A stretch of 64,000 bases of DNA, from contig CM049306.1 in the NCBI GenBank assembly GCA_026874595.1, positions 49,796,019-49,860,018 of the forward strand. The letters run 5' to 3'. The notes under the pieces are model-generated. The model saw nothing but the letters and a program-made list of their open reading frames with translations, was not told the origin of the DNA and searched no databases. Position numbers and translations under genes: made by a program. The DNA is from Sipunculus nudus. Its lineage: Eukaryota; Annelida; Sipuncula; Golfingiida; Sipunculidae. Below, piece by piece: positions 50,533 through 63,181 of the stretch. The first letter of the stretch is position 1. Every line of letters begins with the position of its first letter.

Positions 50533-52830
50533 AGTTGTCCTTTGGTGTTTCCTATTAATCCTCAACAAAGTTTCATCAAAATCCATGACTTGCCTAAACT
50601 TGCCAACAGACAAACCGACTTACCAAAGAGGGGGAAAATATACCTCGTCATCTGGCGGAGGTACATTTATTATCCCCCTTAAAATCGTTTCTATGTAAAA
50701 GTTAGGCTTTAGTCGTATATAATAATTTATGCTAAAAGTCCTTGGAGTACAGCCTACTAGCATGCTTTTGGTGATAGAACAATAATCAGTAACCGTGGTT
50801 TGAGTGGCCGGAGCTGACCGGTCTGGTCAACAGGCTGTCCAAACCCCTCAGGTTAACTTCCGTGTTTGCCCTTGGATGTTAATTTACCTAGCTTTGAAGG
50901 TCAGAGAACTGAGGCTTCCTCTGCCCCGGGAAGTGTTTTTATTGCTGATAGAGTTAAGCAGGGGTAACCCGCGGCGTGGATTTGTTCCATACCTCTAACA
51001 AGTGACCGTGCTGAGGTCGCAGCTAGGAGCAAGAGGTTATGGGAAAGACTTCCGATCTGGTTCCGTCATATCATCTCCAGTCCTAATACACTTGAAAGTA
51101 CAGCTCGTCAGATGTCAGGTATAAAGAGGTCTAACTTGTAAGCTTGAAACTATGATTAACTCAAGGACCGCTGAGGAAATCGTCAGATGAAGGGTAAAAT
51201 TTTATAAAAGCTCCAGTGTTTATTTATATAATAATAGGTTATATGATATTGACTATTTCACTCCCACTGTGAAAAAAAAAAAAAGTTTTTACAGAGGGAT
51301 CTACTAGGGATGTTATCAATTTCTTACAATCCTCCTTATACAATACTCTGCCAGCCATGCGCAAGCCATGGTCACTGTTTCAATTTTTAAATGTAAAATA
51401 TTGTAAGAAAATCAATATTTATATATCTTTCAAGTTCTGAAGTACAGATATAAAAATCCTTTTAAATTAAATTTAATTTCGGTGGTCTGGCGAGCCCAAA
51501 CTAGAGTGGGCAGAAGATGTGAATATAAACAAAGGAAACAAGCATAGAGTGATACAGTGCGAGCTAAAATTAAATCCTACTTCATTTACATTTACTTTCG
51601 TTGATGTCATTTGTAGCCGGCGAGTCAATGACACCATGGATCTTGTTACGGCAGCAGTATATTTAGTTGTGAAACCTCAGATAAAACAACTCTTATATTG
51701 TTGTTTAATGTTCATTCAGTCGTCTAACACCCAAATTATGTGACTGGGTGTCGTGTACACACAATGTATATAACACATACACATATCATAATGACAGAAA
51801 CTCGGAGGAATGTCTCCATTACAGCACTGTCGACTGGTGATATAATTCCAAATAAACAAGACAGCTGTTCTTAAGTTCTGACACTTTTAATGTCCCGGCA
51901 AATAGGAAATGATATACGGGATATGCAAGGTACATTAGCCGTGGAGGGTTCACGTTATGGTGCTTACTGAGGCAGTAAGAAGCCTGACACCCACCAGCCC
52001 AGCTTCTGTTACTTCACAGGCCGTGTCAGCTGCTAATAACGATCACATACTACGTCACACGGGACAGATAACCTCTCCGCTGGGGTCACCGAGGTCACGC
52101 GACCTTGGCTGATAGGTCAGTCCCACTTGTCTGATTTTCCCACCAATTTCTTCCGAAACCAAACAGAGGAATGAGAACCGGATTTACACTTATATGGGCG
52201 AGGGCGGATCATTGATTTAAGGAAAGGAGGGTGGACTAATGACAAAACCTAAAAAAAAGGTCCCCAGGTCCCGAAAAGGGATCCGCTTATGATAGGATTT
52301 GGAACAAAGGGTTCGGATGGGTATTACGGGCGGGTTACAAGTGGATATTGCCGGGTTGGGTGTGTGCATATGTGTGTGTGTGCGGCCGGGGGGGGGGGGG
52401 GGATTGAAAGCCCCTGACCTGTTTTGGTGGGAGGAGTGAAGTTGGAACAGCAAGAAAACTTTGTTTATCGAATGGATAGATAAGTACAAATATACGTTGA
52501 AATGTTCAAATATACCATGCATCACACATACATATATATGGTTGTACATATATTTGTGTGTGTATGTGTATATGGACGGGCGGAAGCAATATGTTTTTTT
52601 GGTATATACAGTAATGAACCTTTCATTTATTATTTGATCAGAATAACCGTTCTTGCGGTGGGACAGGTCTGAGCGATTGTATGAGTTACATTGGCGTAGA
52701 TGACGTTGCGATAGACCCTTCGCGACATTTCTTAATAATGTCAGTTTTCTAAGGTTTATGTGCAAAAATGGAAAATGAGCAAACAGTGACGTCGTCAATA
52801 ATAATATAAATTATAGCCTGATTTAAAGAC

Positions 52831-52865
52831 TTATTAATTATTAATTATTAATTATTAATTATTAA
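52831..52865. repeat. (TTATTAA)5 heptanucleotide repeat
   Basis: Five perfect tandem copies of TTATTAA. Confidence 0.95.
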
Positions 52866-53393
52866 GCACATTCATTGTGAATATATGTTTAATATTGTGG
52901 TTTGTACAAAATTAAGAATGAAGATATTTGCAAAAAAGTTGAGAAAAGGGTATTGTAACATATATCTTTTTGTTAAAAATAATAAAATGCCAAAAATTAA
53001 CGGAAAACAAAATTTTATTTTGTTGACATTTATGGATAAAAGTACATAAATATTTGCAAAGAAATGGGTATGATCTTTGGCTATAAATTCTTTTTGGTTT
53101 AAATACAAAAATGAATCCCAATAAAACCATCTCAGCGCAGGGAATTTCGATCAAAGATACCTGGTATATGTGAACAGGTCATTTTAAGCTTGGACTATAA
53201 GACCCTTAACAAAAAAAAAAAAAAAAAAAAAACACAAAAAACATCAAATTGGCATGCAGGATAGTATAAATTTAATATTTAATAATTTTCTTATATTCAA
53301 ATGGTCATTCAGAAAACTACCTTTAATATCTTATGTTTTAGGTCTTATGTTTTCAAAATTTTCCCCCGCGCTCGCTTCTCGCGTAATGTGCAA

Positions 53394-53464
53394 CCCCCCC
53401 CCCCCCACCCCCTCTCTTAACCGGATGCCAGACCCGTGTTTGTATTTTCGGGGGGGGGGGGGGG
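53394..53464. repeat. C-run and facing G-run pair
   Basis: A C tract (53394-53406) is followed about 45 bases later by a G tract (about 53450-53464); the two are complementary and could fold into a hairpin. Confidence 0.85.
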
Positions 53465-53594
53465 AGACAGTTGATGGGATATCCTGTCCGCACAATGTAT
53501 GAATAAATGTTTTTTTTTAATCAGTCCCCAAAATAAGATGCCAGAATGTATGTTTTTAAATTAAAAAATGGTACACACATACACCGTTTAAATT

Positions 53595-53722
<128 letters not shown>

Positions 53723-53893
53723 AGTGCGTGTACACTTATTGGTATATTTAGAAAATGATGAATTAATTTGTACTTTAGATAAGGAATTGGAGGTTAGCAA
53801 TAACAGGATTAAGCCGCATGCTGGTATGTGCTTGTGTGCGTGTGTCTAGTGAGGCCCCTTGGCACACTGGGAGAAGAAAGTTCTTTTCATATC

Positions 53894-53922
<29 letters not shown>
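53894..53922. repeat. G29 homopolymer
   Basis: Longest pure G run in the window, 29 bases, before CAGGATGGGG. Confidence 0.95.
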
Positions 53923-53925
<3 letters not shown>

Positions 53926-54645
53926 GATGGGGAACGTCACTTTAATACTTTAGGGACCGGGTTTCCGCAAGGTTGAAAATAGAACCTCATTGGTGGATGA
54001 CATACTCATTTTTTCCCGGTCCCTGCACGTGTAACGAAAAGTAAATGATAATGAATTTGTGCACCGTTGAAAAGGTATTCGAAAATATAACATCGGGAGC
54101 TTATAAAATCAATGTTTTCGATTAAAATGGATAATTTTTACTCTGTATATCAGTGTTATGTTATACAGGAGTATATACTGTGCGACCCAAAGTACAAAAA
54201 ACGTGCGTTTTGTTGCTTAGTTAGTTCATTATCTCTTCGACAGGTGTCACTCAAGACTAAGTTTATTACCATGCGCTCACTACACTAAAAAATTGCTTGT
54301 AATACAAAAGCAAAAGTAGAATTTTTTAGTAATTCAAATCACACTTGTCAAGGGAAATATTGAAGAGTATTTAGTTATTCCTTACATAATGAGTAAATTT
54401 TAAGTGATAATCAGTAGCAAGCATGCGAAAACACGTTGTGTTTGTTGACGGCGATAACAAACTGATGACGCTTGCACCCTGACAGGCTCCGCCTTTCTCC
54501 CGATAAATTTACATAAAACAAAACACAACGTTAAGGTTGGTAGACGAGTTGTGTTTCCATTGTGAGAAGTAGAGCTCTGTTCTTTGTATATTCGAGCACA
54601 TCATGCAAAATTTGAAGGTGACGCCCCGTACGTTTCCGATAACCA

Positions 54646-54699
54646 ATGGAGGGGTATCTTAGTCATATGAGTAGTCGTAATACACGACGTAGTGGGCTG
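54646..54699 (+). CDS. Weak candidate first coding exon of an unidentified gene
   Basis: ATG opens 18 codons, MEGYLSHMSSRNTRRSGL, ending exactly at a consensus donor GTAAGT (54700) in phase 0. Upstream sequence is comparatively GC-rich (GACGCCCCGTACG). No matching downstream exon or protein family was recognised, so this may be a chance ATG-donor pair. It is unrelated in phase to the CARD-LRR gene. Confidence 0.25.
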
Positions 54700-55705
54700 G
54701 TAAGTCATAGGCGAGAACGCATTGCAACGGCCATCCATCCTATTGCATTAGTACCGTGGTAAATCTGTCGCGGTAATCTTAACGTTAGGCTTCGAGTGAT
54801 CAATTACACTTAAGAATACATGTGGGCTAACAAACCGAAGTGTAAATCAGCCTCTATGGCAACATGTCAACTGCTATGTGGCGAAAAAGTTGGCTATCGT
54901 CCAGTAACCCGTATACAATAAGCTTGGGTTCATGCGGTCAGAAAAATGCAAGGTGATTTATGAATGTGCCGAGTTAAAACGGAATTATAGATGTTTTTAG
55001 AAAGTACACTTACATATCTAACGATTGGTCTGGTTTATTCAACTGAACTCGTACATGCGGGTCATGAGGCGTTGTCCAAAATGGCGAAAATATTTGCATC
55101 CTCACAGACCCGATAGTGCGGCTCTCCATACAAGATGTAAAGTCACTCTGACTCCGGTCTGAGACTCTCCATTTTCAGATGGCCGAAATAGTGCTATTCT
55201 GAACCCGTGTACAGATGAACAATACAAACCTTACCTAAAACACATATGTATAAGTTCATCTGGAACAATATAGGGAACGCTGTTTCACTATCGTTCTTTA
55301 TGACTGCATCACACCGGGCGAAATGCTCAGGGTTTGACCAAAACACGCTGCTGTCACCTGTCGTGAAATTGATTAACTAACTCGATGAGACACGTATTTT
55401 TCCAACATATGGGACAGGAAGAGACCAGTAACTTTCTCACGGGATGTAACGACAGTTATAATGGTTACCAAATAGCCTAAACAAATAACTCACGGAAGTT
55501 CCTAGCTGATCACAGTTGGGTATTATATATGAAGGTGAATAATTCGGTATATGAACTATGCTGGGCAAGCTTTTTGCATGTTGTAGGGTAATGATCTAAC
55601 CGTATATGGTTATCATATGATGCAAAGTGGTGTATTGTGTTTTGTAAGTGATCGTTCTGAAAAACTAAGTATATATAGTGTTGGTTAAAAAGCTAAACGA
55701 AATAA

Positions 55706-55969
55706 ATGATGAAGGCCGAGCAATCCAAATGGAGGGATCTGGGACCCCAGTCCAAAGTTAAACCAAAGTACGACGAAGCTCCGGTGAAAACCAAGATCAA
55801 AGAAAGATTAAGATATGTTGAGCCCACAATAAAAAGAAAAAAAAAAGAGAAAAAAAATCAAGTAGCTGTATCGATCAATCCCTCTAAAGCCACCGTGTTT
55901 AAATTAATTTCGAAAACCAGTGCAGGAAGCAGAAAAACAAGTTCTGTCCAAATCCATCTGGACACTTAA
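55706..55969 (+). CDS. Small lysine-rich ORF, unidentified
   Basis: 87 codons from ATG (a TAA lies immediately upstream) to TAA. The product is highly basic with a poly-lysine centre (about residues 43-51) produced by an A-rich stretch. The N-terminal half reads like real protein (KWRDLGPQSKVKPKYDEAPV), but I recognise no domain, and neither splice signals nor a polyadenylation signal support it. It could be a retroposed fragment or chance. Confidence 0.22.
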   Translation: MMKAEQSKWRDLGPQSKVKPKYDEAPVKTKIKERLRYVEPTIKRKKKEKKNQVAVSINPSKATVFKLISKTSAGSRKTSSVQIHLDT

Positions 55970-58900
55970 TGACAGGAATATTAATTACAAACTTTCCCGG
56001 GAAATCGCCACCAAGACAGTAATCTATTTCAGTGGATTATCTACTTTTTTAAATATATTTCGGTTGAGAAAAAACGCTCATGCGCCCCTATCTTAATTTC
56101 GCCCTTGCCACAAGTCATGTTCAGTGGATATACACTGGTAACTAAGATAATTGCGATTTGTCTGATTTTCACTCGAAATAGTCGCTGAATCTACAATTGA
56201 TATATGATCCAAATATAGACTCTGTGTGTGGCCCTGTAAGTGCTTTCCACTTAACATTTTTAAAAAATTTATTCACGCTACCTATGACGTCAAGCGGCAA
56301 GAAAAACAGTTGAAAGTAAGATTATTTGACGGCCGCGTGACCTGCTGTTTTCCTTACAGCAATTACCGTTTATGGGTTTAAATCTTTACTGACATATTGG
56401 GATTATGAATGAATGAACGTGCACATGAACTTCTTCTAGAAGTGACATTTTTTGTTTTTCATGTTCAATCAGAGTGATCATGTATACAAAGCCTTGCGGG
56501 GTACCCAGAAATGCTGGCGATATAACAAAGTGACAGCGATACATAACATTTGTTGCAGATAGTTGTTTATTTGGTATTATACACCAAAGAAAAGCAGAAC
56601 TATCACTGTAAAATCATATTTATTTTGTCACAAATACACTATAATATTGACATCTATTTTGGGCTTATTTCACTCAAACGAAGTGAAACATCTAGGGGTA
56701 ACGTTTATTCCACGAGTAACATCTATAAATGTTATACATCCAAGCCACAATGCAGCGATCAGCTACACCGGCTCAGCTAAAACTGTCAACAATATACCAC
56801 ATCCACGCTTTGTTAAAAATACTTCGTAATAAACAATAATAAATAAAAATATACAACATTTTTAAAGCGCCCTATTCATATTCTAAATATATTCTAAAAT
56901 GTACCTTCTATGAAAATGTAATACAAAAAAGATATACAAATAATTCAGGTATACTGGTTTAACTATAGAGAAAGAGTCTTTAAAATTTTCTTAAAAGTGA
57001 AAAATGAGTGTTTATTTCTGAAGTGGCATGGATGTCCACTCTGTATAATATATGAGTTGACGTTATAGAGGATCTGTTTCCCTGTGTATTTTCTTGACTT
57101 TGAAACTTTAATTGTACACGAGAGGCTGATCTTAGAACTGGATGGTACCGCTCGACTAGTTCACCAATACACGTTGGTGCAAGAGCAGGTTACGCTCACG
57201 AGGCAGCGGAAATCTTGCGCTCCTAAAGAAGCTACTGATTTTAGGTAGTAGGCCTATAGGTAAAGCGCTGTGTAAAGAGCGTAGAGCAGGTAGTCATTTA
57301 GAAGTATATTATGACACCTTATATTGCAACCTATACTCCACGCTTATCCAAATAAGGTCAATACGGACAGGCGTTATGTGATCTCGCCGTTTGAGTTTTT
57401 ATTATCTCGGTCCTCGATATCTCAGTCTGGCTCACAGCATAGTCGACCCTAATAATTACTCGCTGCCCTAATTATAAGCTTCTTACAATGACGCCACAAT
57501 ACTTGATTATTCCACGACCTCTCATTGGCCCTAACACTCTTTGACACTTCTGGACTTTTATAAACTTATTTCTCCATGTAAACCACACCCTGACATTCGA
57601 AGCTTCCAGGCATGACGAAACTTACGGTAACACAATTTGTCTATCAGAGCAATTTCGCTCTTCACAATGTCAATTTACCTGAAGCAATATATTACTTTCC
57701 CTGAACAAACTTTAAAGCTGTTATTCACCTGTCTTAAATTTAGAATATAAGGGATTTCTTGTATACTCTGCTTTAATATTAATGAACTTTAGGTTATTCC
57801 CACTTAGAAAGCTTCTTATAATGAGTCTGTGACGGATGTGTAAACCGTGTTTATCTGCAAGCTGTAAGTAATATGTGCCCATGTTGACTAAAAGAAGGTC
57901 ACGTAATTGACCTATAAATGAACTATATGTGAACTTAGTTGCATATTCATTCAATGAATAATCATGAGCAGAGCTGTTGCGAGCAACCAATCAAGTTACC
58001 GTGGGCGAAGTAAACAGTCATTCACCCGACAAGCGCAAGATTTGCATAATTTGGGCGACACTGCCAAACAGAACACGTGAAGTCTGTATGAGTACCAGTG
58101 TCGGCATGTTTTCTGGGATATTTTTATGCATGGAGAGAGTATAAAAAGTTCTAGGCCAAAGGTTTGCAGGAGCCATTCTGCCGACTACTGAATGAATAAT
58201 AATATCTTACCTGGCACGTAATTCGTATGAGGCAAGTATAATTCAAAATATGGCAAGACAGTTCACAACGACTGCGATTTATTCATCACTGGAGAGCATA
58301 GGTATAGCAATTCCAGCTGATGACGTCCGTCAATTCGACGTCACAAGTCATCGACCTTCGTTATGTCACTATTGTCTTGTAAACAGCTCTTGCAACCATG
58401 GTCATGGGAGGCCTTCTGTGTATAGGAGCGTTATGGGGGCTACGTATCATAATTAGGTTGAAAGGGCGGAGAATGTGCATGAGCCGTGGTGGACAGGTCA
58501 ATTGAATGTGGTTGGCTGCATATGTTGGTTGCATATCATTTCCGTATTATGCACCTCAATACTGACATGAACAGTACACACATGTATACACGATATACAC
58601 TATAAGCCAAAATAATGAAGCATCCCTGACAACATTTCGATGCCTAAAAATATCTACTTAGTAAATCTATATACTATGACATTTAATTGTGAAAGGCTTC
58701 TATTCAACTTGTGGATTACAGCAACAGCCTTCGTGCAGAAATGCAGTTCAAACTAAGAAAATCTCTAGGTCGAATCACTAGACGTTATTTAAAATTAATC
58801 ATAACCAACAACTCAACCTGTAAGCCTCACACTATAGCTTCCCTATAAATATTCCGGGCAAGATGAGTTTTGCAATAGTTAAGACCAAAAACCGGGGACA

Positions 58901-59944
58901 GGCTTGAATTACTGTCGTAATTACTGTCACCGTAGTGCCCGAAATACCTCTGGATTTAAGTTAAACATTTAACTTGGTACAGTTATTTTTTTAAATAAAT
59001 TTCAAAAGCCCGGATTTATTTTTTTTACAATCCCAGGTTGGTCTTTTAAATATATAAAAGGAATTACGTTGACCAGAGCTTTTTTGAACGGTGGATTGTG
59101 ATAGAACGACGGACATGTTACAAAAGGAGGATCCAATATATGTATACACTTTTATATATATATATATATATGTGTGTGTTTACAAGAAAAGTAGTTATAT
59201 ATTTCTCGGTATTCTGTTATATTTTCTCAAACGCTTGCAGTGAAATTTTCCCTCAGTCTACTTGAAAGACTAGTACAATTTTACGGAATGAATAGGGCGG
59301 CCCGGCACAGTAAAAGCACCTGTTTATCAGCCTATATACAACTACACTTACCTACTTATCTAGAAATGCAATTACTGAAGTAAATGGCAAGTCATACGCT
59401 TTGGAGAACTGCCAAACATAACTCAGAAATATTTGTTTTTCCCACATTGATTCTGACATAAACGTCTTATGATTAACCTCACGCTATTTAACTCTAATGA
59501 CTGGACTGGGATGTTCATCAAGACAAATTAATTACCATGCAGTTACGTGATAAATGACGTCTGCGAACAGGTTGAGAAAGGTAGGTAGGTAGGTAGGTTT
59601 TCCTGATCATATGATATTTTTTATACAAAAAAAGTAAAACAAAATATTGCCCGCCCGCACTGGTTTCTGAAGAAAAGTTCCCTTTTTTAGCCTAATTTAG
59701 CCATACGAACAGATTAATAAATAAAAAGTTATTACCCAGCTAAATTTGGTGTATTTTATGTGATAATATTATCTTATTTCTCCTTTTTTATCTGTTTGTT
59801 GGATAGGAAGTCATGTGATCGCACCTGTCTTTTGAATTTCTGATTTTTTTATTCAAAGGAAGTTTTGTGAACACCTCTTCCTGTCTTCTCTCCGTTTGTG
59901 TATCTGTCTGTTTGTTTGTTAACAGCCCATCTCACTCTCCTTTT
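55970..59944. other. Intergenic, no gene recognised
   Basis: AT-rich DNA with short chance ORFs, a small TA tract near 59155 and a short (GTAG)n near 59580-59596. Nothing else is supported. Confidence 0.45.
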
Positions 59945-61160
59945 TATCTATCTGTCCTTCTCTCCCCGTCTGTGTATTGGACGAAAACCATGCTGTGAGA
60001 TCACTCTAGGTTTGTTTCTCTGCCTTTTGTTTTCTGTCTGTCCTTCTCTCTCCGTCTGTGTATTGGACGGAGACCATGTTGTGAGATCACTCTAGGTCTA
60101 TATCTTTGCCTGTTTGTTTATATTTGTCCTTCTCTCTCCGTTTGTGTATTGGACGAAGACCATTTTGTGAGATCACTAGGTCTGTATCTCTGCCTGTTTG
60201 TTTATATTTGTCCTTCTCTCTTCGTTTGTGTTTTGGACGAAGACCTGCTGTGAGATCACTCTAGGTCTATATCTCTGCCTGTTTGTTTTCTATCTGTCCT
60301 TCTCTCTCCGTTTGGGTATCGGACAAAGACCATGTTGCGAGATCACTCTAGGTCTGTATCTCTGTCTGTTTGTTTTCTTTCTGTCCTTCTCTCTCCGTTT
60401 GGGTATCTGACAAAGACCATGTTGTGAGATCACTCTAGGTCTGTATCTCTGCCTGTTTGTTTCTGTCTGTACTACTCTTTAGGTTTGAATATCGAACAAA
60501 GACCATGTTGCGAGATCACTCTAGGTCTGTATCTCTGTCTGTTTGTTTTCTTTCTGTCCTTCTCTCTCCGTTTGGGTATCTGACAAAGACCATGTTGTGA
60601 GATCACTCTAGGTCTGTATCTCTGCCTGTTTGTTTCTGTCTGTCCTTCTCTCTACGTTTGAATATCGGACAAAGACCATGTTGCGAGATCACTCTAGGTC
60701 TGTATCACTGCCTGTTTGTTTCTGTCTGTCCTTCTCTCTACGTTTGGATATCGGACAAAGACCATGTTGCGAGATCACTCTAGGTCTGTATCTCTGCCTG
60801 TTTGTTTTCTGTCTGTCCTTCTCTCTACGTTTGGATATCGGACAAAGACCATGTTGCGAGATCACTCTAGGTCTGTATCTCTGCCTGTTTGTTTTCTATC
60901 TGTCCTTCTCTCTCCGTTTGGGTATCGGACAAAGACTATGTTGCGAGATCACTCTAGGTCTGTATCTCTGCCTGTTTGTTTTCTATCTGTTCTTCTCTCT
61001 ACGTTTGGCTATTGGACGAAGACCATGTTGTGAGATCACTCTAGGTCTGTATCTTTGCCTGTTTTTTGTTTCTATCTGTCCTTCTCTCTCCGTCTGTGTT
61101 TTGGACGAAGACCATGTTGTGAGATCACTCTAGGTCTGTATCTCTGCCTGTTTATTTGTA
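59945..61160. repeat. ~87-bp minisatellite, 14 units
   Basis: GAGATCACTCTAGG (once shortened) recurs 14 times at spacings of about 84-87 bp between 59997 and 61135, within a pyrimidine-rich unit TCTGTATCTCTGCCTGTTTG...CTGTCCTTCTCTCTCCGTTTG. Most length differences are multiples of three, so long + strand open frames (for example 60630-61133) appear with a repeated ~29-residue hydrophobic peptide. I regard these as products of the repeat, since the array lacks a good start context and any non-repeat coding sequence. Confidence 0.92.
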
Positions 61161-62754
61161 TGATGGACGTGAATAACATGAACAACCATGTCTGTCTGTT
61201 CTTTCATCCATTTCTCTGTCTATCCTTCTCTCTGTTATTTTCTGTTTGCTTATTTGAATCTTGTGTGAATCTCTCTCTCTCGGCTTTGTGAAACTACCTA
61301 TATGAGCATGTAATAGATTAATGTCCGGAGCCGGTAATGTGATTTGCTGAAATTTTCTGGTATTCGGCATACAAATTGATGGATGAAAATGAGGTTTAAT
61401 TTATCTTTTTTTAAATAAGGAGTTTTATTATATTATAAAATTTTATATTATATTATATTAGAAAGTCATGGTTGTGTTCAGGTTTTCATTGCCTGATGAA
61501 GAATTTGATGAAGAAAATTTGATGGAAGTTGTAATTTTACGGGGCTGTTCTGTGACCAGCCGCCCGCTAAGCTCCCTCGATTCGTCTAAGCAATTAAAGT
61601 TAATACCTGAATGCCAGTACTAGTCAAGCCACAAGGAAGCAGCCAAGCCAACAACCAGCAAGGCCTGACCAAGGTGATCGCAGGATGCATTTTTAGCCAG
61701 CAAACAGCAGCTTTCAACGACCATTTTATGATGTTATTATAACGTCATTTTCATTGCAGTCAACTTCCATGATGATGAAATCACAATGACGACGAGGCGT
61801 TAATAACTCACTTAAGCCTATGAAAGTTAAAGGTACCTTCCTTGTAAAAAAATATCTCAATGTGTTCCGAATGGACATTTGTGGAAGACGAACATATACA
61901 AATAAAAAGTCCTTATTAATGAACCGACTTTCTGTGTGTTTATATTGTCCATCTAGCCATATTCAATAAACTAAGGATTTATAAAATTTCTATTCAAATC
62001 TCTCTCTGTCTCTGTCTCTGTCTCTGTCTGTCTGTCTGTCTCTCTCTTATAAATGTATATTTAACCTCGCATAACGACCATCCCGGTGCTCTTTATATAA
62101 GACCTCATTCAGACGACCATCTAAAAAATGTGACCACTTAATCGAGGTCCCGTTGGTGGTCGTAATTTCAAGGTATAACTGTTTATACAACGGGGCAGAC
62201 AAGGTGGCAATACACTCGCACTTCCCTTAAGACCGGGGGCCAGGATAAATACTAGACAAGATTTTTGAAGGCAAGTTATTCAGTCCAGGAACAAGGACAG
62301 ACCTATGGCGTAAAAGTAAATTTTTTGAAAAAAAAAATTTAGTCACGAGTTCCCCTGATTCAGTAGATAAACAAATGTCAATGAGTGTGAAATTATATTA
62401 AACTTGAATGGGTGCATAAGTAAAATGCAATAAGCGACGGGAATATGGGTTTCTACTCATCATATGATTATGTCAGGTCTTCTGATTTTGAAGAATCATG
62501 CCTGTCAGTGGTGCCACTGGATTCAAAAGCGTCTCTGTTTACCGAAAACATCGTCACATGAGGTTTAATTGGTGATAAGCACACGTATGATCGAACGACA
62601 AAAGTCTTGGACTACGTATTTATACACCCTGGGATCACGGCCGCTACAGTCAATTTATTGAGAGCGGACCAGATCTGTTCAGACATCAGCAGGAAATCTA
62701 CTGCGAAAGTGAGTGTATGAAAACAACGTAAAGTTATCACAATCGTGTAAACAT
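61161..62754. other. Intergenic upstream of the signal-peptide gene
   Basis: No supported exon. Includes a (TTATA)n patch near 61430-61460 and a CTCTGT/CTGT tract at 61999-62046. Confidence 0.45.
61999..62046. repeat. (CTCTGT)n / (CTGT)n / (CT)n tract
   Basis: Pyrimidine-rich simple repeat with three successive motifs. Confidence 0.93.
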
Positions 62755-62755
62755 T

Positions 62756-62829
<74 letters not shown>
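62755..62829. repeat. (TA)n microsatellite
   Basis: About 75 bp of TA with one AAATATA interruption, about 110 bp upstream of the putative TATA box at 62936. Confidence 0.97.
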
Positions 62830-62830
<1 letters not shown>

Positions 62831-62935
62831 GGATGAGATTGATTTTTGATGAGGGGGACTGAGAGGCGTTGGTTGGACAACATATTTTTGTAAACCTACA
62901 AATTTTGAAATTTCACATATATATTTATCCATATG

Positions 62936-62943
62936 TATAAAGG
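62936..62943 (+). promoter_or_regulatory. TATA box (TATAAAGG)
   Basis: TATAAAGG lies 60 bp before the ATG at 62996, putting the predicted start site near 62966 and giving a leader of about 30 nt. Spacing and context are better than for the many simple TA strings nearby. Confidence 0.45.
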
Positions 62944-62995
62944 TATATGTTCTGTACTGTGAAAAAAATTCATTTCAGACCACAAAGCCGCCAAG

Positions 62996-63105
62996 ATGCG
63001 AGGATTTCTGGTTTGTGCGGCCGTGCTGGTCGTCGTCATCGGGTTGGTAGAAGGCCATTCATCGAGACGACCACCATGGGGACACAGACAAAGACCCACC
63101 AAAAA
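62996..63105 (+). CDS. First coding exon of a secreted protein (signal peptide); gene continues beyond window
   Basis: ATG in a strong context (GCCGCCAAGATGC) opens 36 codons plus two bases and ends at a consensus donor GTGAGT (63106), phase 2. Residues 1-20, MRGFLVCAAVLVVVIGLVEG, form a textbook signal peptide: Arg2, a hydrophobic core from Phe4 to Val18, likely cleavage after Gly20. The mature start HSSRRPPWGHRQRPTKK is basic and Pro/Arg-rich, with dibasic sites that could serve a propeptide. An alternative reading starts the exon at 62979 after CATTTCAG, with an upstream non-coding exon. No continuing exon was found before 64000. The family is not recognisable from 37 residues. Confidence 0.72.
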
Positions 63106-63124
63106 GTGAGTGGAAGTGACAATG

Positions 63125-63181
<57 letters not shown>

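Noticed and set aside
52217-52798. 193-residue minus-strand ORF
   Set aside because: Composition follows the local simple sequence (C/G-run gives poly-Pro, GT-rich gives Tyr/Val/His); no domain.
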